Origin: Flavobacteriaceae bacterium
Lineage (GTDB): Bacteria > Bacteroidota > Bacteroidia > Flavobacteriales > Flavobacteriaceae
Assembly: GCA_021648445.1 (NCBI GenBank)
Contig: JAKISU010000016.1
Coordinates: forward strand, 1 to 32,827
DNA: 32,827 bases
Direction: 5' to 3'
Every line of letters begins with the position of its first letter. The stretch's first letter is position 1. A model generated the notes under the pieces. It did no database searches and was not told the DNA's origin. It saw nothing but the letters and a program-made list of their open reading frames with translations. Position numbers and translations under genes: made by a program. Positions 17,112-25,821 of this stretch are shown in pieces.

Positions 17112-18662
17112 ATGGATGTACGTTCACAGATTTCAATGGTATTTCATTTAGATAAATGTATTGGATGCCATACCTGCTCAATAGCTTGTAAAAATATTTG
17201 GACAGATAGAAAAGGTGCTGAATATATGTGGTGGAACAATGTTGAAACCAAACCAGGTACCGGATATCCAACCAAATGGGAAGACCAAGAAATATATAAA
17301 GGTGGTTGGGAAAAAAATATGGGAAAAATTCGCTTAAAAGGAGCAGGAAAAGCCAAAGGTTTATTAAATATTTTTCATAACCCACACTTACCTGTAATAG
17401 ACGATTACTATGAACCTTTTACCTATAAATATTTAAACTTGATTGAATCTCCGGAAGAAGACACTCAAGTTACGGCAAGACCGGTATCAATGATAACAGG
17501 AAAACCTATAGATATTAAAATGGGCCCTAACTGGGACGATGATTTAAGCGGTACGCCAGACTATGCACGTAACGATCCAAATTTTAAAAACTTATCTGCA
17601 GGAGAGCAAGAGGCAATGTTTCAATTAGAACGTATGGCTATGTTCTACTTGCCAAGAATTTGCAACCATTGTTTAAATCCTGCCTGTGTAGGTTCTTGCC
17701 CTTCAAGAGCCATCTATAAAAGAGGAGAAGATGGTGTGGTTCTTATTAACCAAAATGTGTGTAGAGCCTGGAGAATGTGTGTTACTGCTTGCCCGTATAA
17801 AAAATCATATTATAATTGGGGAACCGGAAAGTCTGAAAAATGTATTCTTTGTTATCCTAGGTTAGAATCCGGTCAAGCACCAGCATGTATGCACTCTTGT
17901 GTAGGACGTATTAGGTATTTAGGTGTAATGCTTTACGATGCAAGTCAGATTGAGGCTGTAGCAAATTCAGATGATGAAGATCTAATAAAAAGGCAAATGG
18001 ATATGATATTAGATCCTTTTGATCCTAAAGTAATTGCTTCAGCAAAGAAAAACGGAATTGCAGATTCTACCTTAAAAGCAGCTCAAGATTCACCAACCTA
18101 TAAATTTGTAAAAGAATGGGGAATGGCATTACCACTTCACCCGGAGTTTAGAACAATGCCAATGCTATTTTATGTTCCGCCATTATTACCCGTTATGGCA
18201 ACTTTAAGTAACAATGATGTAGAATCGCAAAAAGACACCTTAAACCCTATCTCTAAATTTTGGGAAAGAGCAACAAAATACGATGCTTCTATGGATAACA
18301 TTTTTGGTACTGTTGACGATGCTCGTTTTCCTCTTAAATACTTAGCAAATTTATTTAGCAATGGTGATGAAGAATTAATAAAAATTACTTTGAAAAAATT
18401 AATGGCTGTCAGACTGCATCGTAGAGATGTTACCGTTGGCGATTTAAGTAAAGAAATGGTTGCCGAAAGCTTAAAAGAAGTTGGTTTAGATACCGAAATG
18501 GCAGATGCGATTTACTATTTAACTTCCCTAGCAAAATTTGATGACCGTTTTGTAATTCCTGCTGCACATAGAGAGCAAGCAATTGAAATGACCGAGTTTA
18601 CCGGAGACAGAAAAGGAGATGCAGGATTCGGATTTACTGAGCATCCTGCTCGTGGACTTTAA
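17112..18662 (+). CDS. narH: Respiratory nitrate reductase beta subunit (Fe-S electron transfer)
   Basis: This 516-residue protein has four ferredoxin-type Cys clusters. They are C16-IG-C19-HT-C22-SIA-C26; C184-NH-C187-LNPA-C192-VGS-C196; C217-RAW-RM-C223-VTA-C227; and C244-IL-C247 with C259 and C263. Trp220 in CRAWRMC is the residue that gives one [3Fe-4S] cluster in E. coli NarH, at the identical number. The protein therefore carries three [4Fe-4S] and one [3Fe-4S] cluster and links NarI haem b to NarG. Start and length agree with the family. It is followed by a 266-bp repeat-bearing gap before narJ. Confidence 0.97.
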   Translation: MDVRSQISMVFHLDKCIGCHTCSIACKNIWTDRKGAEYMWWNNVETKPGTGYPTKWEDQEIYKGGWEKNMGKIRLKGAGKAKGLLNIFHNPHLPVIDDYYEPFTYKYLNLIESPEEDTQVTARPVSMITGKPIDIKMGPNWDDDLSGTPDYARNDPNFKNLSAGEQEAMFQLERMAMFYLPRICNHCLNPACVGSCPSRAIYKRGEDGVVLINQNVCRAWRMCVTACPYKKSYYNWGTGKSEKCILCYPRLESGQAPACMHSCVGRIRYLGVMLYDASQIEAVANSDDEDLIKRQMDMILDPFDPKVIASAKKNGIADSTLKAAQDSPTYKFVKEWGMALPLHPEFRTMPMLFYVPPLLPVMATLSNNDVESQKDTLNPISKFWERATKYDASMDNIFGTVDDARFPLKYLANLFSNGDEELIKITLKKLMAVRLHRRDVTVGDLSKEMVAESLKEVGLDTEMADAIYYLTSLAKFDDRFVIPAAHREQAIEMTEFTGDRKGDAGFGFTEHPARGL

Positions 18663-18928
18663 AACTATTTAGTATGAAACATTTTAGTATATAGCAAAAA
18701 ATGATAAAGAGATGAACTTCTTTTAGCAAAAGGTGAAGAAGACCGAAGACTGAAGACTTAAGGTTAACGACCACTAAAAGTTGTTAAAAAGAAGAATGTC
18801 ATTTCGACAGAGCGACACAGGAGCGACGAGAAATCTCTTATTAATATAGATTTCTTATCATCCTTGCAGGTTTTTTTGGAATTGACAAATTATAAATTTA
18901 TTAGTATGAAAACAATAAAAGTAAACAG
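18663..18928. repeat. narH-narJ spacer carrying a flavobacterial dispersed repeat
   Basis: Around 18798-18855 is a form of the GTCATTTCGAC...GAGAAATCT repeat common in flavobacterial spacers. AGAAATCT (18829-18836) and AGATTTCT (18848-18855) make a perfect 8-bp stem. GAAGACTGAAGACTT-like strings precede it. At 18906 a nine-codon frame MKTIKVNR-stop ends in TGA that overlaps the narJ ATG (ATGA), possibly for translational coupling. No larger gene is seen. Confidence 0.55.
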
Positions 18929-19591
18929 ATGAAAAAACAATTATTAGATTACAATAAAATTTCTAAACTATTTGTCTTTCCTCAAAAAGAAGACTATGCT
19001 GATAATGTAAAAAATGTGCAACAATATTTAGATAAAGCACTACCAAATGTTGGTAAAATATTGCAACCTTTTACAGATGTAGTTAGTAGTATAAGTAAAT
19101 ATGAACTAGAAGATCTCTATTTAAGATCCTTTGAGGTGCAATCTATTACAACTTTAGATATTGGATATGTAGTTTTTGGAGATGACTATAAAAGAGGTGA
19201 ACTATTGGTGAACCTTAATAAAGAGCATAAAACCTATAATATAGACTGTGGCAATGAGCTAGCAGATAATTTATCGAATATATTAAAACTAATAAGCCAA
19301 ATTAAAGACCCGAAGTTACTGGATGATCTGGTAAATAAAATAGTTGCTCCTGCCTTAACTAAAATGATTCAAGGGTTTGGCAAAGATCAAATTAAAGCAA
19401 AAGAAAAAGTATATATAAAACACCATAAAACACTGTTAGACAAGCATAAACACTTCACTATATATAAACACTCTTTATTTGCTTTATACAAAGCATTAGA
19501 TCATGACTTTAAAATTAAAGCACAAGAACAACCTCAACGGTCAGGAGGATTTTTAAGTTCAATTAAACAAGAAATAACATTAGAAACATAA
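18929..19591 (+). CDS. narJ: Nitrate reductase assembly chaperone (NarJ/TorD family)
   Basis: This 220-residue soluble, helical protein is divergent but keeps the NarJ pattern. ELEDLYLRSFEVQSITTLDI corresponds to the conserved E..Y...FD......L.. motif, YVVFGDDYKRGELLVNLN to YH.FGDSR.RGEALV.L, and ELADNLSNILKLI to the E..D.LP..LEF segment. NarJ binds apo-NarG and helps insert the Mo cofactor and FS0 cluster, and it is not part of the final enzyme. Position between narH and narI supports the call. It ends 15 bp before narI. Confidence 0.88.
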   Translation: MKKQLLDYNKISKLFVFPQKEDYADNVKNVQQYLDKALPNVGKILQPFTDVVSSISKYELEDLYLRSFEVQSITTLDIGYVVFGDDYKRGELLVNLNKEHKTYNIDCGNELADNLSNILKLISQIKDPKLLDDLVNKIVAPALTKMIQGFGKDQIKAKEKVYIKHHKTLLDKHKHFTIYKHSLFALYKALDHDFKIKAQEQPQRSGGFLSSIKQEITLET

Positions 19592-19606
19592 TTAAATAAT
19601 AATAAT

Positions 19607-20335
19607 ATGGATGCACTAAACAACTTCTTTTTTATCGCCTTACCATACATAGCATTTGTAGTATTCTTAATAGGAACTATTTTTAAGTATAGATTACAAA
19701 AGTTTAAATTTTCGTCCTTATCCTCTCAATTTTTAGAAGGTAAAAAATTATTTTGGGGTTCAGTTCCTTTTCATTGGGGACTTATGATTTTGTTTTTTGG
19801 ACACCTTTTCGCATTCCTTATTCCAAAAAGTATTATCCTATGGAATAGTGAACCTTTAAGGTTATTATTCTTAGAAATATCTTCATTTATAGCTGCAATT
19901 TGTGTTTTTGTAGGGTTGATCCTTTTATATATAAGAAGATTGACTGATGAAAGAATTAGAATGGTAACTACCAAAATGGATATTTTTATAGAATTATTAT
20001 TGTTATTTATAATATTTACCGGAATGTACACCGCAGTATTCTATAGATGGGGAAGCACATGGTTTGCGTCAGTAATTTCACCTTATTTAAAATCTGTTTT
20101 TAGACTTTCGCCAGAAATTTCTGCGGTAAGCGCTATGCCTATAATGTTTAAACTACACATAATAGGTGCATACTTACTTATTTTAATGACTCCATTCACA
20201 CGATTGGTACATTTTCTAGTATATCCGTTAAATTACCTTTGGAAACCCTATCAACAAGTAATTTGGAATTGGAATAAAAGAAAAGTAAGAAGCCCGAAAA
20301 CACCTTGGTCTATACACCGTCCTAAAAACAATTAA
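19607..20335 (+). CDS. narI: Respiratory nitrate reductase gamma subunit (dihaem b, quinol oxidase)
   Basis: This 242-residue protein has five membrane helices. The four haem b ligands are present: H56 and H66 (FHWGLMILFFGH) and H184 and H202 (KLHIIGAYL...RLVHFL). The first pair has E. coli numbering exactly, and the second keeps the 18-residue spacing of His187/His205. It anchors NarGH to the cytoplasmic membrane and oxidises quinol (menaquinol expected in this phylum) at the periplasmic side. It is followed after 8 bp by narK1. Confidence 0.96.
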   Translation: MDALNNFFFIALPYIAFVVFLIGTIFKYRLQKFKFSSLSSQFLEGKKLFWGSVPFHWGLMILFFGHLFAFLIPKSIILWNSEPLRLLFLEISSFIAAICVFVGLILLYIRRLTDERIRMVTTKMDIFIELLLLFIIFTGMYTAVFYRWGSTWFASVISPYLKSVFRLSPEISAVSAMPIMFKLHIIGAYLLILMTPFTRLVHFLVYPLNYLWKPYQQVIWNWNKRKVRSPKTPWSIHRPKNN

Positions 20336-20343
20336 CATTTTTA

Positions 20344-21900
20344 ATGACTACTATGGATAATTCGGCACCTAGACTACTTAATTTTAAAGACCCTAGCATA
20401 AAGACGTTACATTATACTTGGATAGCATTTTTTCTAACTTTTGTAGTTTGGTTTAACGTAGCTCCGATTTTAACAAAAATGTTAGATCAATTTGAGTGGT
20501 TAACTAAAGCCAATGTAAAGTCTATCATTTTATGTAACGTTGCTTTAACAATACCTGCTCGTGTTGTGGTTGGTAATTTAATTGACCGCTACGGCCCAAG
20601 AGTGATTTTTGCAGGTTTAATGGTCTTAACCGTTATTCCGGGTTTGCTGTTTGCCTTTGGAGACACACTTACCATGCTAACAATATCCAGATTATTTTTA
20701 GGTACCATTGGCGCCGGTTTTGTAATTGGCATTAAAATGACAGCCAATTGGTTTACACCAAAATATATTGGTCGTGCAGAAGGTTTTTATGCAGGTTGGG
20801 GTAATTTTGGTTCTGCTGCTGCTGCTGCTTTAGTACCATTCTTTGCCATTTCTGTAATAGGCGGAGAAGATGGCTGGAGATGGTCTTTGGCAATTACTAG
20901 CATTATGTGTGCGGTTTATGGTGTGTTCTACTTTTTTATAGTAAAAGACCATCCGGAAGGTGTTAAAATTAAAGAAAAAAAAGGAAAACTAGAACCTTTG
21001 CCAATTACTTCAAAGAAAGATTTAGTGCAATATTGGTTTTGGCAATTTCCATTATTTGGTGCTATTGGCTTAGTAGTATATAATTTACACAAACAGCAGG
21101 TTGATGGACAGGCAATGCTAAGTTGGACTACAGTTTATATAATGTGGGGAGTGTTGTTTCTTGTTTATCTAATGGATGTGATCAAGGTAACAAAACATAA
21201 CTTGCCTAAAATAAAAGAAGGTATTCCGGAAAAAGACAAATACTCTTTTGCCAATATTGGAGCATTGAATGCAACCTATTTTGCTAATTTTGGTGCTGAA
21301 CTGGCCATTGTGTCTATGCTACCCATGTTTTTTTATCAAGTTTTTAGTTCTCTATTAAATGCTAATGGAGATAGAATAGTAACTTTAGAAATGGCAGGGC
21401 TTATTGCAGGTTCTTTTGCCGTTATTAATTTAATTGCCCGTCCGTTAGGCGGATTACTTTCAGATAAAATGGGCAACAGAAAAAAAACAATGATTTTCTA
21501 TATGATAGGAATTGTTCTCGGTTTTTTCTTAATGGCTATCATTCCTCAATATGGTCCGGTTGATAGTGTTACAGGCGAAGTAACATTAGTTCCTCTTTAC
21601 AACACGGTAACTTGGCTAGTGGTTTCAATAGTAATTACCATATTTGCTTCCTTTTTTGTACAAGGAGCCGAAGGTGCAACATTTGCTATTATTCCAACTA
21701 TTAAAAAAGATATGACAGGTCGTATTGCCGGAATGGCTGGTGCTTACGGGAATGTAGGTGCGGTAGTATATTTGTTTTTATACACAATGACAGATGAAAA
21801 AACATTCTTGTTTTTTCTTTCTGCCGGTGCTCTTGTTAGTTTAATATATACAGTATTTTCATTAAAAGAGCCTAAGGGTGCTTTTGAAGATTATCATTAA
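20344..21900 (+). CDS. narK1: Nitrate/nitrite transporter, MFS NarK type 1-like
   Basis: This 518-residue, 12-helix major facilitator has the nitrate-porter signatures: an arginine-bearing helix 2 (ALTIPARVVVGNLIDRYGPR), the glycine-rich helix 5 motif GWGNFGSAAAAAL, a second arginine helix (LIARPLGGLLSDKMG), and the second glycine motif AGAYGNVGAVVYLF. The short N terminus before helix 1 and the DRYGPR loop are closer to type 1 NarK, usually nitrate/proton symporters that start nitrate import. That type assignment is by recall. An ATG three codons in (20353) is an alternative start. Confidence 0.9.
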   Translation: MTTMDNSAPRLLNFKDPSIKTLHYTWIAFFLTFVVWFNVAPILTKMLDQFEWLTKANVKSIILCNVALTIPARVVVGNLIDRYGPRVIFAGLMVLTVIPGLLFAFGDTLTMLTISRLFLGTIGAGFVIGIKMTANWFTPKYIGRAEGFYAGWGNFGSAAAAALVPFFAISVIGGEDGWRWSLAITSIMCAVYGVFYFFIVKDHPEGVKIKEKKGKLEPLPITSKKDLVQYWFWQFPLFGAIGLVVYNLHKQQVDGQAMLSWTTVYIMWGVLFLVYLMDVIKVTKHNLPKIKEGIPEKDKYSFANIGALNATYFANFGAELAIVSMLPMFFYQVFSSLLNANGDRIVTLEMAGLIAGSFAVINLIARPLGGLLSDKMGNRKKTMIFYMIGIVLGFFLMAIIPQYGPVDSVTGEVTLVPLYNTVTWLVVSIVITIFASFFVQGAEGATFAIIPTIKKDMTGRIAGMAGAYGNVGAVVYLFLYTMTDEKTFLFFLSAGALVSLIYTVFSLKEPKGAFEDYH

Positions 21901-21983
21901 AAAGTTGGAAGTCTGAAGTTCAACATTAAAAATTAAAAATTTAACATTTCTCTGTGAAACAACTAAGTTAAAAATTAAAAACC

Positions 21984-23612
21984 ATGTCTATTAACATTAA
22001 GGATTGGAACGTAGAAGATGAATCCTTTTGGAATTCTAAAGGAAAAAAAATAGCCACTAGAAACTTATGGTCATCTATACCTGCATTACTTCTTGCATTC
22101 TCAATTTGGATAATGTGGGGTGTACTAATCAAGTATATGAAAGAATTTGGTTTTACTTTTGGGATGGTCGAAGGACTCGTACAAGGTTCTGAAGAATACA
22201 TTACAAAACTTAAAGAAATTAATAGTTTGTATTATACGCTACCCGCAATAGCTGGCCTATCTGGTGCTACTTTAAGACTTCCTAACTCCTTTTTAATATC
22301 ATTAGGAGGTGGTAGAAATGTAATTTTTGTTACAACTGCGTTACTCATAATTCCGGCTATCGGAACAGGAATTGCACTTAGTGACATCAATACTCCTTAT
22401 ATATTCTTTGCAATAATGGCTTTACTTTCTGGTTTTGGTGGAGGTAATTTTGCATCATCAATGAGTAATATCAGTTTCTTTTTTCCGAAGAAAATGCAGG
22501 GTTATGCATTGGGCATGAATGCCGGACTCGGAAACCTTGGGGTCGGTATTATGCAAAAAGTGATACCACTAGTTGTAACCCTTTCATTATTCGGAGGTAC
22601 AGCAGGTTCTATTGCAACAGCAAAAGGAGCTCCATTTGAAGGCTTACAAAATGCTGCATGGGTTTGGGTACCGTTAATAGTATTGGCTACTTTAGGTGCA
22701 TTTTTTGGAATGAACAACATTTCAACAGGTACACCAAGTTTACCAAATACTGTAAAAGGTATTTCTAAAACGTTATATATGGTTTTACTTGGTTTAATTG
22801 CCGCCGCCGTAGGAGCATTTTTGCTAATTGGTCTTCCTTGGGAAGATTGGGGTATGAAAAATTCTTCTATGTGGATCGTTCTCCCTATTGTAATTCTTCT
22901 TTGTGTTTTTCTTATGAAAGTTGCAACCCCTAGTGAAATAAAACAAAATCTTAACAAACAATTCTCAATTCTTGACGATAAGCATAATTGGATTATGACT
23001 ATTATTTATGTTATGACATTTGGTTCTTTTATCGGATACTCTATGGTATTTCCTAAATTAGCTCAAGATATATTTGTGTATTCTAATGAATTAGATCCGG
23101 AATGGGTAAACCCAAACGCTCCAAATATTATGCTGTGGGCATTCTTAGGTCCGGTAATTGGTGCTTTAGTTAGACCATTAGGAGGTATTCTTTCAGATAA
23201 AGTAAATAGTGGTTCTAGAGTAACAGCCTGGAGTACCTTTTTTCAAATTATTGCTGCACTTGCCGTTGCGTATTTTGTTATACAGACAAAAGGCACTGAA
23301 ACCCCTGAACAATACTGGTGGCCATTCTTTGCAGCATTTATGGTGTTGTTTTTAATGACTGGAATAGGAAATGGATCTACTTTTAGAAGTATTCCGTATA
23401 TTTTCTCTAAAGAAAAAGCAGGTCCTGTATTAGGCTGGACTTCGGCAATTGCAGCGTATGGAGCCTTTATTATTCCTAAAGTGTTCGGACAACAAGTTAA
23501 AGCCGGACATGCTGAATATGCCCTTTATGGATTCGCTATATATTATTTAATCTGTTTACTACTCAATTGGTGGTATTATTTGGGTCCTAAAAGAGAATTT
23601 GATAAGCCATAA
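21984..23612 (+). CDS. narK2: Nitrate/nitrite antiporter, MFS NarK type 2 (E. coli NarK-like)
   Basis: This 542-residue protein has an N terminus (DWNVEDESFWNSKGKKIATR, then NLWSSIPALLLAFSIW) that closely follows that of E. coli NarK. So do LSGATLRLPNSFLI with the substrate-binding arginine, FGGGNFASSMSNISFFFPKK, AGLGNLGVGIMQ and RPLGGILSDKV. An insertion after helix 1 (about 60-80) makes it longer than E. coli NarK (463). It is expected to exchange cytoplasmic nitrite for external nitrate once respiration runs. It lies 83 bp after narK1, with repeat-like AT-rich sequence between. Confidence 0.93.
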   Translation: MSINIKDWNVEDESFWNSKGKKIATRNLWSSIPALLLAFSIWIMWGVLIKYMKEFGFTFGMVEGLVQGSEEYITKLKEINSLYYTLPAIAGLSGATLRLPNSFLISLGGGRNVIFVTTALLIIPAIGTGIALSDINTPYIFFAIMALLSGFGGGNFASSMSNISFFFPKKMQGYALGMNAGLGNLGVGIMQKVIPLVVTLSLFGGTAGSIATAKGAPFEGLQNAAWVWVPLIVLATLGAFFGMNNISTGTPSLPNTVKGISKTLYMVLLGLIAAAVGAFLLIGLPWEDWGMKNSSMWIVLPIVILLCVFLMKVATPSEIKQNLNKQFSILDDKHNWIMTIIYVMTFGSFIGYSMVFPKLAQDIFVYSNELDPEWVNPNAPNIMLWAFLGPVIGALVRPLGGILSDKVNSGSRVTAWSTFFQIIAALAVAYFVIQTKGTETPEQYWWPFFAAFMVLFLMTGIGNGSTFRSIPYIFSKEKAGPVLGWTSAIAAYGAFIIPKVFGQQVKAGHAEYALYGFAIYYLICLLLNWWYYLGPKREFDKP

Positions 23613-23719
23613 AGTTAGACTAGACAATAATAGATGCTAGACATTAGAGAACGTATATTGATTTTAACAAGTTAATAACAAAATAACATTTTAAGTATAA
23701 CTATTTAATATTAAAAAAG

Positions 23720-24376
23720 ATGAGTATAGATTTAAAAAACTTAAACAAACAAGATCCAATAAAAAGAATGGTAGAACGCCAAAACAAAACCGAAGAATTT
23801 TCTCCTATGGATCCACCGGATGCATTTCAACCACCTGCTTTAGATGAAGTGAAGTATGAAGACATGCATCCAATAATTCAATTATTAATAGATGAGCATA
23901 AAGATTGCAATGACGCTATAAGCACATTTGAAAACACACTTAATTCACTACATACTAATGGTTTTTCAAAAAATACTTTAGAAGAAATAAACGATTTCTT
24001 TTCTTTCTTCGATGATTTTGTTATTGAACATAACAGGAAAGAGGATAATACTATTTTTGCTGATTTAAACATTATTCTCCATCAAAAAGAAGAATTTAGT
24101 ATAGGTACAAAAAAGACTGTTGTTGATTTAATGGAAGATGATCATATAAAAATGTTACAACTTGCTGCTATATCTTTTAATTTATTTGGTTTAGTCACTC
24201 GTATTCCAGATCAAAACTCAGGAATGGTCATACTTGACCTTGCTATTGAACAGTCTAAAGCTTTAATAGAAATACTAAAACTTCATATTTTTAGAGAAGA
24301 TAATGTTGTTTTTCCTATGGCTAATAACTATTTATCTACTAAAGCCTTAGATGCAATGAAGGTTAAATTGGTATAA
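23720..24376 (+). CDS. Hemerythrin-like di-iron protein at the end of the nar cluster
   Basis: This 218-residue soluble protein has a disordered Pro-rich N terminus (about 25-45) and a four-helix HHE domain from about 48 to 205. The full di-iron ligand pattern is visible: H60, H104xxxE108, H142, H189xxxE193. It lacks the ScdA_N CC motif of RIC. Such proteins bind O2 or NO, or handle iron. Being last in the nar run, sensing or scavenging of NO/O2, or protection of the reductase, is a reasonable inference. The exact role is unknown. It is convergent with the porin gene. Confidence 0.85.
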   Translation: MSIDLKNLNKQDPIKRMVERQNKTEEFSPMDPPDAFQPPALDEVKYEDMHPIIQLLIDEHKDCNDAISTFENTLNSLHTNGFSKNTLEEINDFFSFFDDFVIEHNRKEDNTIFADLNIILHQKEEFSIGTKKTVVDLMEDDHIKMLQLAAISFNLFGLVTRIPDQNSGMVILDLAIEQSKALIEILKLHIFREDNVVFPMANNYLSTKALDAMKVKLV

Positions 24377-24440
24377 TAAGTACATGACAAAAAATGAGTT
24401 GATAGTCTGTATTGTATTTTAACTTTTTTAGACCTCACCC

Positions 24441-24531
24441 AAAACTTCCTCTGAAAGTTTTGACCTCTTCAAAGGAGAGGTAAATAGGAAACCCCGAGGT
24501 CCGACCGGCACGGGCAGGCAAGCCGTCGGGG
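24441..24531. terminator. Hairpin cluster between convergent genes
   Basis: Three stems lie in the 173-bp convergent gap: AAAACTT (24441-24447)/AAGTTTT (24455-24461), ACCTCT (24463-24468)/AGAGGT (24476-24481), and CCCCGA (24492-24497)/TCGGGG (24526-24531). None has a long T tract. A bidirectional termination role for the hemerythrin and porin transcripts is inferred from position. Confidence 0.4.
24492..24531 (-). repeat. GC-rich dispersed repeat, right copy (inverted with respect to 12256-12281)
   Basis: Positions 24499-24524, read on the minus strand, match 12256-12281 with one mismatch in 26. The block is bounded by CCCCGA and TCGGGG, which can pair. The two copies are in opposite orientation and bracket the whole narC-to-hemerythrin block (about 12.2 kb). 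Confidence 0.7.
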
Positions 24532-24549
24532 AATTCTTTTGATTAAAAT

Positions 24550-25809
24550 TTAATGGGTATAGGAAAAAAACTGAGGTTTAAAAGTTATCATTACCCATCC
24601 CCAGCTATTATTTTCGTCTTTGTCTCCACCTTTTAGTATTTCCATTGTATCTGTTGCAAACATTTTTGAATATCCGGCATTTACAGAAATATTCTTATCT
24701 AATTTATAACCTACTGTAAAATCAATTTCTGTTCCTAAATTATTATCCATTTTAACTGATCCGTTATAAACATCGGCAGCAGCTGAGAACAAATGAGGAA
24801 CTAATTTTGCAGAAAATTTATCCTTTTTGTATGCTAATGTTGCGTAAATATCTGTCAAACCAACTGAACCTGCGTAATTACCAACATAAAAATAGTCCAT
24901 CAAACCATTAAATTTATGGTTTGTACCAAATAGAGGTGCAAAAGATCTTACATCAGAATTGGAATCATTCATATCTTTACCTGATAGATATTCCATCCCA
25001 ACTCCTAATGAGAAATGTTTTATTACTTTATAATCAATATTTCCTGCATAATAGGATGCACTTACGTCTGCATCTAATGATTTTCCGGTTTGGAAATAAG
25101 TAGCTACATTGGCACTAAGTTTATCGGATTTATACGTTAATCTTGGACCAATGGTTTGCATATAGTCAATAACTTGTTTTTCTTCTGAACCGGAATTGTC
25201 TAAATATTCGATACCTGTATTTAATAGCAAGAAACTTAAGCCAAACTTATTAAAGTCACCATGATACCAAGCATATTGAAACGCTTTGTATCCTGCAGCA
25301 TTACTGTACAACTCATCGGTTATTCCTTCTCTGTCTGAATTTAGTGCTAAACCTATATCCAATCTATTATTCTTATTTGGTGTAAACTTGAAAAGAAAAG
25401 CATCATGACTACGGGCTTGTTGTGCCCAATCTACATTACCAAAAATTCTATGGTCATCATATACTATCTCTTGCCTTCCTAATTTAAAAGAAACCTTATC
25501 TGACAAAATTGTTTCAGCCCATGCTTCGTGTAAGGCTGTTGCATTATCATCACTCGCCATTGTGGCGACATCTCCCCAAACTCTGATGTTTTGAAAAATT
25601 ACTCGTAACCTAATTTTATCTTGTTCATAATCAAAATTTAAACGAGTTCTTTGTGAAACAAAGTTAGTACCGTCTGCATCTTTATCTATAAGTGTACTAA
25701 AGCCATGTCTATTTTCATAACGCGGTCTTAACTCAGCAGATAAATCAAACTGTTGTGCGTTTATCACACCACTGATACTCAATAGTGAAATAAAAATTAA
25801 CTTCTTCAT
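24550..25809 (-). CDS. Outer-membrane porin, alginate-export-like beta-barrel
   Basis: This 419-residue protein has a signal peptide (FISLLSISGVINAQ). The chain is made of alternating amphipathic strands, with the family-like opening LSAELRPRYENRHG, SQRTRLNFDY, HEAWAETILSDKVSFKLGRQ and EIVYDDHRIFGNVDW, and a C-terminal aromatic strand (GWVMITFKPQFF). This fits the Alginate_exp type of barrel, which in many organisms is a general solute channel and not an alginate exporter. It lies 12 bp after ric and shares its promoter, so passage of nitrate, nitrite or another anaerobic-respiration solute is the likely reason for it here. Confidence 0.82.
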   Translation of the reverse strand: MKKLIFISLLSISGVINAQQFDLSAELRPRYENRHGFSTLIDKDADGTNFVSQRTRLNFDYEQDKIRLRVIFQNIRVWGDVATMASDDNATALHEAWAETILSDKVSFKLGRQEIVYDDHRIFGNVDWAQQARSHDAFLFKFTPNKNNRLDIGLALNSDREGITDELYSNAAGYKAFQYAWYHGDFNKFGLSFLLLNTGIEYLDNSGSEEKQVIDYMQTIGPRLTYKSDKLSANVATYFQTGKSLDADVSASYYAGNIDYKVIKHFSLGVGMEYLSGKDMNDSNSDVRSFAPLFGTNHKFNGLMDYFYVGNYAGSVGLTDIYATLAYKKDKFSAKLVPHLFSAAADVYNGSVKMDNNLGTEIDFTVGYKLDKNISVNAGYSKMFATDTMEILKGGDKDENNSWGWVMITFKPQFFSYTH

Positions 25810-25821
25810 CTGTTTATATTT

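Noticed and set aside
24550-25809. Alginate exporter
   Set aside because: Only the barrel type resembles alginate-export proteins; no alginate synthesis genes are nearby and the gene is paired with ric beside nar genes.
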